Assembly: GCA_023474015.1 (NCBI GenBank)
Contig: JAMCYN010000173.1
Span: 1-9,721 of the forward strand
Direction of reading: 5' to 3'
Source of the DNA: Armatimonadota bacterium
GTDB taxonomy: Bacteria; Armatimonadota; UBA5829
Length of the DNA: 9,721 nucleotides
The translations under genes and the position numbers were made by a program. Of the stretch, positions 5,925 to 9,721 are shown in pieces (the stretch's first letter is position 1; every line of letters begins with the position of its first letter). The notes beneath the pieces are model-generated. The model did no database searches. It was not told the origin of the DNA and saw nothing but the letters and a program-made list of their open reading frames with translations.

Positions 5925-5938
5925 CGGGCTTAAGCCCG
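5925..5938. repeat. Perfect 14-bp palindrome
   Basis: CGGGCTTAAGCCCG, 14 bases after the J-like stop codon. Without a T-run it is not a terminator. It is the first of two adjacent palindromes and could be a repeat remnant or an mRNA 3'-end stabiliser. Confidence 0.6.
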
Positions 5939-5943
5939 GGGAA

Positions 5944-5973
5944 CTTGTGTCCGGGGTTCAAACCCCGGACAAG
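5944..5973. repeat. GC-rich hairpin sharing its stem with the insertion element
   Basis: TGTCCGGGG (5948-5956) pairs perfectly with CCCCGGACA (5963-5971) around loop TTCAAA, with a further imperfect CTTG/AAG match outside. The inner eight pairs, GTCCGGGG/CCCCGGAC, are identical to those of the hairpin at 5434-5459, about 500 bases away, but the loop differs. The same repeat family is likely present at both sites. Confidence 0.7.
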
Positions 5974-5996
5974 CGAGGTGGTGCAAGTCCCTTCTG

Positions 5997-6024
5997 TTCC
6001 CTGTTACCTATTCCCTGTTCCCTT
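5997..6024. repeat. Heptanucleotide (TTCCCTG) repeat array
   Basis: Four units of period seven: TTCCCTG, TTACCTA, TTCCCTG and TTCCCTT, with partial units on both sides. The array lies just upstream of the rpsO -35 box. It has the same period as the ATTTTGG array at 1484-1552 but a different sequence. With the two palindromes before it, it accounts for most of the gap between the J-like gene and the rpsO promoter, where I see no gene. Confidence 0.7.
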
Positions 6025-6034
6025 TCCCCAATAA

Positions 6035-6064
6035 TTGACAGCCGATTTCGGTATGTGGTAGACT
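6035..6064 (+). promoter_or_regulatory. Sigma-70 promoter for rpsO-pnp
   Basis: A perfect TTGACA (6035-6040), 18-base spacer and TAGACT (6059-6064) with an extended -10 TGG. The predicted transcription start near 6071 gives a leader of about 89 bases before rpsO. The combination of consensus -35 and extended -10 fits a highly expressed ribosomal-protein operon. Confidence 0.75.
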
Positions 6065-6076
6065 ATTGCCGTGGAA

Positions 6077-6137
6077 GTCGGAATGCAAAAGCCCGCACGG
6101 GCATCAACCGACCTGCGCAGCTACGGCTTTTGTATTT
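6077..6137 (+). promoter_or_regulatory. Structured rpsO leader, candidate S15 autoregulatory pseudoknot
   Basis: CAAAAGCC (6086-6093) pairs perfectly with GGCTTTTG (6125-6132), and the helix extends outward with A-T and G-T pairs to 6081/6137, about 13 pairs. GTCG (6077-6080), just 5' of it, can pair with CGAC (6109-6112) inside its loop, giving an H-type pseudoknot order. The 3' strand ends seven bases before GGAGG (6144-6148), so folding could affect ribosome loading. S15 represses its own mRNA in E. coli through a pseudoknot, and several unrelated S15 leader structures are known in other phyla. Not matched to any named class; pairing was found by eye only. Confidence 0.45.
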
Positions 6138-6163
6138 TGATTTGGAGGTGCGACAGGAATTGA
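6083..6163 (+). CDS. Possible 26-residue leader ORF coupled to rpsO
   Basis: ATG at 6083 with GGAAG (6073-6077) five bases upstream. The frame encodes 26 residues ([10 protein letters not shown]...IWRCDRN) and its TGA stop (6161-6163) overlaps the rpsO TTG start (6160-6162) as TTGA. Translation would pass through the predicted pseudoknot. It may be fortuitous, since the peptide matches nothing I know; the overlap geometry is the reason to record it. Confidence 0.22.
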   Translation: MQKPARASTDLRSYGFCILIWRCDRN

Positions 6164-6429
6164 CTCTTGTAAAAGACAAGAAAACTGGCATAATCGGGGA
6201 ATATCGGCAGCATGACGGCGACACGGGTTCGCCTGAGGTTCAGATAGCCCTGCTTACGGCTCGGATCAATCAACTCACCGAACACCTGAAGGAGCACAAG
6301 AAAGACCATCACTCCCGCAGGGGCCTGCTGATGATGGTAGGCCAGAGAAGGCGGTTGTTGAACTATCTGAGCAATAAAGAGATTACACGGTATCGCGAGG
6401 TTGTAGCAAGGCTAGGCCTCAGACGCTAG
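6160..6429 (+). CDS. rpsO: 30S ribosomal protein S15
   Basis: From a TTG start the product has 89 residues, exactly the length of E. coli S15. It shows the family signature GDTGS (20-24), the helix [28 protein letters not shown] (46-55), the QRRRLLNYL helix and the terminal ARLGLRR. S15 binds the three-way junction of helices 20-22 in 16S rRNA, nucleates assembly of the 30S platform and forms an intersubunit bridge. TTG is preferred over the in-frame GTG at 6148 because GGAGG (6144-6148) runs directly into that GTG, leaving no room for a spacer, whereas it lies 11 bases before the TTG. The spacing is slightly long, so initiation may be modest or coupled. pnp follows after 17 bases, the classic rpsO-pnp order. 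Confidence 0.96.
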   Translation: MTLVKDKKTGIIGEYRQHDGDTGSPEVQIALLTARINQLTEHLKEHKKDHHSRRGLLMMVGQRRRLLNYLSNKEITRYREVVARLGLRR

Positions 6430-6446
6430 GAGAAAACACATACGGA

Positions 6447-8756
6447 ATGACGATTAACAGAGTGGAGATTGAGCTTGGTGGGAAGACTATCGTGCTGGAG
6501 CACGGCAAGGTCGCCAACCAAGCCAATGGCGCTGTACTGCTGAGCTGCGGTGAGACCGTGGTCCTCGCGACGGCGACCATGAACCCAAAACCCAGGGAGG
6601 GGATGAACTTCTTCCCTCTCACTTGTGACTACGAAGAAAGAAAATACGCCGTCGGAAAGATTCCCGGCGGGTTTGTAAAAAGAGGTGGGCGTCCTTCGGA
6701 GAAGGCCATACTCACTTCTCGCCTCATAGACCGCCCCATCAGACCACTGTTCCCCGACGGGATGCGCAACGACGTTCAGATCATTGCGCTGCCCCTTTCG
6801 ATGGAACCGGATGTGCCCGCGGACGTACTCAGCGTGGTAGCTTCATCCGCCGCGCTTGCCATTTCCGATATCCCTTGGAACGGGCCTCTGGGTTGTGTGA
6901 GAGTCTGCAGGGTCAATGGCGAACTCGTGCTCAATCCCTCGCTTGATCAGATGGGCGAGTCGGATATGGAGCTGCTTGTCGCCGGGTATGATGGCAAGGT
7001 TATGGAAATAGAGCTCGAGTCGAAAGAGATTTCCGAAGATGACCTGATGGCCGCCATGGATATGGCTCACGATGCGATAAACAAGCTCGTGGATCTCCAG
7101 AAGCAGCTCATCGCGAAAATCGGTAAGCCCAAGGCGGAAGTCGCGGTGGTCGCGCCCGACCCCGAGTTCGTGAAAGAGATTTCGTCCAAGGTCGAGGACA
7201 ATGTTAGAAACGCTATCCGCAACCCCGAAAACGCGGGCAAGGAGAGCGCGGCTTATCAGCTTAAGGACGATCTGGTCAAGAGCCTCGCGGAGGATTATCC
7301 TGAGCGCGAGGGCGAGATCGGCGAGGTGTTGGAGAAAGTCTTCAAGAAGAATGTGCGCAAGATGATACTCGAAGAGAGCGCCCGTCCCGATGGTCGCGCC
7401 CTGGACGAGCTTCGTCCGCTGTCCGCCGAAGTCGGGCTGCTGCCGCGCGTTCACGGTTCGGGGCTGTTCAGCCGCGGGCAGACGCAGGTTCTCACCACGC
7501 TGACCCTCGGTTCTCTGGACGACAGCCAGAAGATCGACAACCTGGAAGAGGACGGCGAAAAGCACTTCATGCATTTCTATAACTTCCCGCCGTACAGCGT
7601 CGGAGAAGTTCGGCCCTTAAGGGGCGCGGGAAGGCGTGAAGTAGGTCATGGCGCGTTGGCCGAGAAGGCGCTACGCTCGATGATCCCGGCCCAGGAAGAC
7701 TTCCCGTACACAATGATTCTGACTTCCGAAGTCTTGGAATCTAACGGCTCCACGTCGATGGCGAGCACGTGCGGATGCACATTGGCGCTGATGGACGCCG
7801 GTGTTAACATCAAGGCTCCGGTTGCCGGAATTTCGATTGGCCTTGTATCCGGCGAGGGCAAGAATGTCCTGCTGACCGACATCATCGGCTGGGAGGACTT
7901 CTACGGCGACATGGATTTCAAAGTCACCGGAACTCGCGAAGGCGTTACCGGCATCCAGGTCGATACCAAGCTGGACGGACTAAGCCGTGAGGTGGTCAAG
8001 GGCGCTCTGGAGCAGGCCAAGGCAGCCAGAATGAGAATTCTGGACGTCATAGCCGAGGCTATTCCGGCTCCGAGAGAGACGATGAGCCCGTATGCGCCGA
8101 GGGTGTTCGTGGTCATTATTCACCCGGACAAAATCGGCGACGTGATCGGCCCCGGCGGCAAGGTCATCAAGAAGATCGAGGCCGAGACCGGCGCGAAGCT
8201 GGACATCGAGCAGGACGGCCACGTATATATTACGTCGGTGGATGCCGCGGGCGGCGAGCGGGCGAAGCAGATCGTCGAGGACATCACGCGCGAGGTTATG
8301 CCTGGTGAGGTCTATACCGGACGAGTAAACCGCGTGGAAGCGTTCGGGGCGTTCGTGGAGATATTGCCCGGAAGAGACGGCCTGGTGCATATCTCGCAGC
8401 TTGCCAAGGAGCGGGTGAACCGGACCGAAGACGTCTGCAACATAGGCGACGAGCTTCTGGTCAAGGTTCTTGAGATCGGCGACGACGGCAAGATCCGTCT
8501 GACCCGACGTGGACTTCTCCCGGGCGATGAAGACTACGTGCCGCCGCCTGCCGGCGAGGGTCGCGACCGTGGCGGACGCGGCGGTGGCGGCGGAGGCCGT
8601 GGTGGATTCGGCGGAGGTCGAGGCGGCGGCGGTGGCCGCGGCGGATACGGCGGAGATCGCGGCGCTTATAGTGATCGTGGTGGTCCGCCTCGTGACAGGC
8701 AGCCGCGCTCGGATTCGGACGAGGCGCCGGGGTTCAAGTTCCGCCCGAAGCAGTAG
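6447..8756 (+). CDS. pnp: Polynucleotide phosphorylase with RGG-rich C-terminal tail
   Basis: 769 residues. The enzyme degrades RNA 3' to 5' with phosphate, releasing nucleoside diphosphates, as a ring trimer and often with a degradosome. Order: RNase PH domain 1 (about 10-145, with FVKRGGRPSE at 76-85), linker helical domain (about 235-305), RNase PH domain 2 from ARPDGR (312-317) to about 545, KH domain with GPGG (568-571), and S1 domain (about 618-690). Catalytic elements are present: GSTSMAS (434-440) and the aspartates in WED484FYGDMD490. Residues 704-769 form a Gly/Arg-rich tail (repeated RGG, GGRGG, RGGYGG) ending in GFKFRPKQ. Typical PNPases are about 700 residues, so the tail is an addition that probably adds RNA binding or phase separation. 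AGGAG (6428-6432) lies 14 bases before the ATG, a long spacing that suggests coupling to rpsO translation. Confidence 0.98.
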   Translation: MTINRVEIELGGKTIVLEHGKVANQANGAVLLSCGETVVLATATMNPKPREGMNFFPLTCDYEERKYAVGKIPGGFVKRGGRPSEKAILTSRLIDRPIRPLFPDGMRNDVQIIALPLSMEPDVPADVLSVVASSAALAISDIPWNGPLGCVRVCRVNGELVLNPSLDQMGESDMELLVAGYDGKVMEIELESKEISEDDLMAAMDMAHDAINKLVDLQKQLIAKIGKPKAEVAVVAPDPEFVKEISSKVEDNVRNAIRNPENAGKESAAYQLKDDLVKSLAEDYPEREGEIGEVLEKVFKKNVRKMILEESARPDGRALDELRPLSAEVGLLPRVHGSGLFSRGQTQVLTTLTLGSLDDSQKIDNLEEDGEKHFMHFYNFPPYSVGEVRPLRGAGRREVGHGALAEKALRSMIPAQEDFPYTMILTSEVLESNGSTSMASTCGCTLALMDAGVNIKAPVAGISIGLVSGEGKNVLLTDIIGWEDFYGDMDFKVTGTREGVTGIQVDTKLDGLSREVVKGALEQAKAARMRILDVIAEAIPAPRETMSPYAPRVFVVIIHPDKIGDVIGPGGKVIKKIEAETGAKLDIEQDGHVYITSVDAAGGERAKQIVEDITREVMPGEVYTGRVNRVEAFGAFVEILPGRDGLVHISQLAKERVNRTEDVCNIGDELLVKVLEIGDDGKIRLTRRGLLPGDEDYVPPPAGEGRDRGGRGGGGGGRGGFGGGRGGGGGRGGYGGDRGAYSDRGGPPRDRQPRSDSDEAPGFKFRPKQ

Positions 8757-8763
8757 ATGAACG

Positions 8764-8786
8764 GGGGCCGTCGTATAGGCGGCTCC
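8764..8786 (+). other. Hairpin after the pnp stop codon
   Basis: GGGGCCGTC (8764-8772) pairs with GGCGGCTCC (8778-8786), nine pairs including two G-T wobbles, around loop GTATA. There is no T-run, so this is more likely an mRNA-stabilising or regulatory stem than a terminator. Its GGCGGC strand (8778-8783) could alternatively pair with GCCGCC (8874-8879) of the terminator downstream. Confidence 0.5.
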
Positions 8787-8792
8787 ATTAGG

Positions 8793-8849
8793 ATGCCACC
8801 GGGAAGTCAGCCCGTGCCTTTATTGGGCGGGGGATTACGGTGGCATTTT
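8793..8849 (+). other. Long-range stem enclosing a GC-rich inner hairpin
   Basis: ATGCCACCG (8793-8801) pairs perfectly with CGGTGGCAT (8838-8846), followed by TTT. The enclosed 36 bases can form GCCC (8810-8813) with GGGC (8825-8828). I match it to no riboswitch class. It could be a weak terminator or a structured RNA element between pnp and the peptidase gene. Confidence 0.45.
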
Positions 8850-8861
8850 GGCATATGGAGT

Positions 8862-8884
8862 GCGGCGTGATCCGCCGCCTTTTT
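8862..8884 (+). terminator. Intrinsic terminator after pnp, 17 bases before the peptidase start
   Basis: GCGGCG (8862-8867) pairs perfectly with CGCCGC (8873-8878) around TGATC, then C and five T residues (8880-8884). It is a good but short rho-independent terminator. It lies directly before the ribosome site of the M16 gene and no clear promoter follows it, so downstream transcription must come from read-through or an attenuation mechanism. Confidence 0.7.
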
Positions 8885-8901
8885 CGGAAAGGTAGACGTG
8901 G

Positions 8902-9721
8902 ATGGCGTCACAGTCATCGGTAAACAAGACAATATTGACGAACGGCGTCAGGATACTGAGCGAGCGGGTTCCGTATGTGGACTCGGTTTCGGTCGGTATA
9001 TGGGCGCAGGCGGGCTCGCGCGACGAGGATGCTTCCACGCGGGGGATGAGCCATTTCGTCGAGCATATGCTCTTCAAGGGGACCGCCAAGCGCAGCGCAC
9101 GGCAGATCGCCGACGAGATGGACGGCCTCGGCGGGCACTTGAACGCGTTCACGGATAAGGAGTTCACCTGCTACTACTCCAAGGTCCTTCGCGAGCATCT
9201 CCCGACGGCGCTGGATATCATATCCGATATGGTGCTGAACTCGGTATTCGATGAGACCGAGCTCGAACGCGAGAAGAACGTTGTGCTGGAGGAGATCAAG
9301 CGCCACAAGGACACCCCCGAGGACCACGTGCACGACCTGCTTGCGGAGACTTTGTGGAAAGGCCACAGGCTGGGCAACGCGGTGATCGGGGTGTCGTCGG
9401 TAGTAAAGAAGATCACGCGCGCGGATGCCGTGGCGCATGTAGAGCGGTTTTACAGGCCTGATGCGCTAGTGATATCCGGCGCGGGGAACGTGGACCATCG
9501 CGAGTTTGTGGACCGGGTGGCATCGGCGTTTGGCGATCTTGAGGGGTCGCGCCCTCCGAGGGTGCCGGTGGAGGCCGAAGCGAAGCTGGAAATCCGGCTG
9601 ATCGACAAGACCACCGAGCAGGTTCATTTTTGCCTCGGGACCGGCGGTTTTGCCCAGGATCGCAAGGAGAAGTACGCTCTGGCGACTATTGACTCGGTGC
9701 TCGGCGGCGGGATGAGCTCGC
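8902..9721 (+). CDS. M16 family zinc metallopeptidase, 3' end outside window
   Basis: The first 273 residues are present; the frame is open at the right edge. The start ATG at 8902 has GGAAAGG (8886-8892) nine bases upstream and gives a standard N terminus (NKTILTNGVRILSERVPYVDSVSVGIWAQAGSRDE). The inverted zinc motif HxxEH is intact (H51, E54, H55 in SHFVEHMLFKGT), and E131 in VVLEEIKRH, 76 residues on, is the third ligand. Members of this group (processing-peptidase-like, B. subtilis MlpA/YmxG-like) are about 420 residues with a second inactive lobe, so roughly 150 residues are missing. There is no signal peptide, which suggests a cytoplasmic enzyme, perhaps degrading peptides. The rpsO-pnp-M16 neighbourhood is shared with Firmicutes (B. 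subtilis rpsO-pnpA-ylxY-mlpA). Separated from pnp by an intrinsic terminator. Confidence 0.94.
   Translation, partial: MASQSSVNKTILTNGVRILSERVPYVDSVSVGIWAQAGSRDEDASTRGMSHFVEHMLFKGTAKRSARQIADEMDGLGGHLNAFTDKEFTCYYSKVLREHLPTALDIISDMVLNSVFDETELEREKNVVLEEIKRHKDTPEDHVHDLLAETLWKGHRLGNAVIGVSSVVKKITRADAVAHVERFYRPDALVISGAGNVDHREFVDRVASAFGDLEGSRPPRVPVEAEAKLEIRLIDKTTEQVHFCLGTGGFAQDRKEKYALATIDSVLGGGMSS

Noticed and set aside
5949..5970. CGGGGTTCAAACCCCGG looks like a tRNA T-arm.
   Set aside because: With a seven-base TTCAAAC loop the five-pair stem has a mismatch, and no acceptor stem, anticodon arm or CCA fits around it. It is a symmetric palindrome of the local repeat family.
6148..6150. GTG as an alternative rpsO start.
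   Set aside because: The GGAGG sequence runs directly into this GTG, leaving no spacer, and the extra four residues are not typical of S15.
5908..6159. Reading the S15 frame as starting at 5908.
   Set aside because: The extension runs through a repeat array and the rpsO promoter, and S15 is normally 89 residues, exactly as given by the TTG at 6160.
6843..7574. Long antisense open frame (243 codons) within pnp.
   Set aside because: It is the shadow of the highly conserved pnp frame. Its product has no recognisable motif and no ribosome site or promoter precedes it.
8509..8760. Alanine/valine-rich overlapping frame at the end of pnp.
   Set aside because: It is an alternative-frame reading of the GGC/GGT-rich RGG tail and has no start signal or recognisable product.

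Overview
The window is about 9.7 kb, moderately GC-rich and densely coding. It comes from a diderm (outer-membrane) bacterium. Evidence for an outer membrane is the beta-barrel, LptD-like protein cut by the left edge. The rpsO-pnp-M16 peptidase order and a PspA operon carrying a J-like protein are both compatible with a deep lineage such as Armatimonadota. That assignment is an inference, and no rRNA or marker search was possible. The DNA between and at the ends of genes is full of small repeats: heptanucleotide arrays, GC-rich palindromes and a REP-like motif. This is typical of a large, repeat-rich environmental genome.

Layout. (1) 3-1484 (+): 3' part of an LptD-like outer-membrane protein. 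(2) 1478-3379 (-): a membrane-anchored two-PAS SpoIIE-type PP2C phosphatase, convergent with gene 1. Its last 25 or so codons are a heptanucleotide repeat. (3) 3380-3655: divergent promoter region with a very good sigma-70 promoter facing right and a weaker one facing left. (4) 3656-5911 (+): a three-gene envelope-stress module made of pspA (PspA/Vipp1/IM30), a membrane-anchored coiled-coil protein of unknown family, and a small protein joining a PspA-like amphipathic helix to a J-like domain that lacks the HPD motif. The last two genes are separated by a roughly 155-bp palindrome-rich element flanked by an 11-bp direct repeat; removing it would restore an ATGA stop/start overlap. (5) 5912-6159: palindromes, a second heptanucleotide array, the rpsO promoter and a structured leader. 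(6) 6160-8756 (+): rpsO and pnp, ribosomal protein S15 and polynucleotide phosphorylase; the latter has an RGG-rich tail of about 66 residues. (7) 8757-8901: three hairpins, the last a good intrinsic terminator. (8) 8902-9721 (+): 5' part of an M16 zinc peptidase.

How the parts may work together. PspA rods or rings bind stressed inner membrane. The next protein could supply a membrane anchor and the J-like protein a second lipid-binding partner or adaptor, recalling the Vipp1-CDJ2-Hsp70 system of chloroplasts. The divergent PAS-phosphatase may sense a related stress. rpsO-pnp is a housekeeping RNA and translation operon, with S15 probably controlling its own mRNA. The most unusual items are the inserted palindromic element with covarying stems, the HPD-less J-like protein, the RGG tail on PNPase, and repeats that have become coding sequence in two genes.
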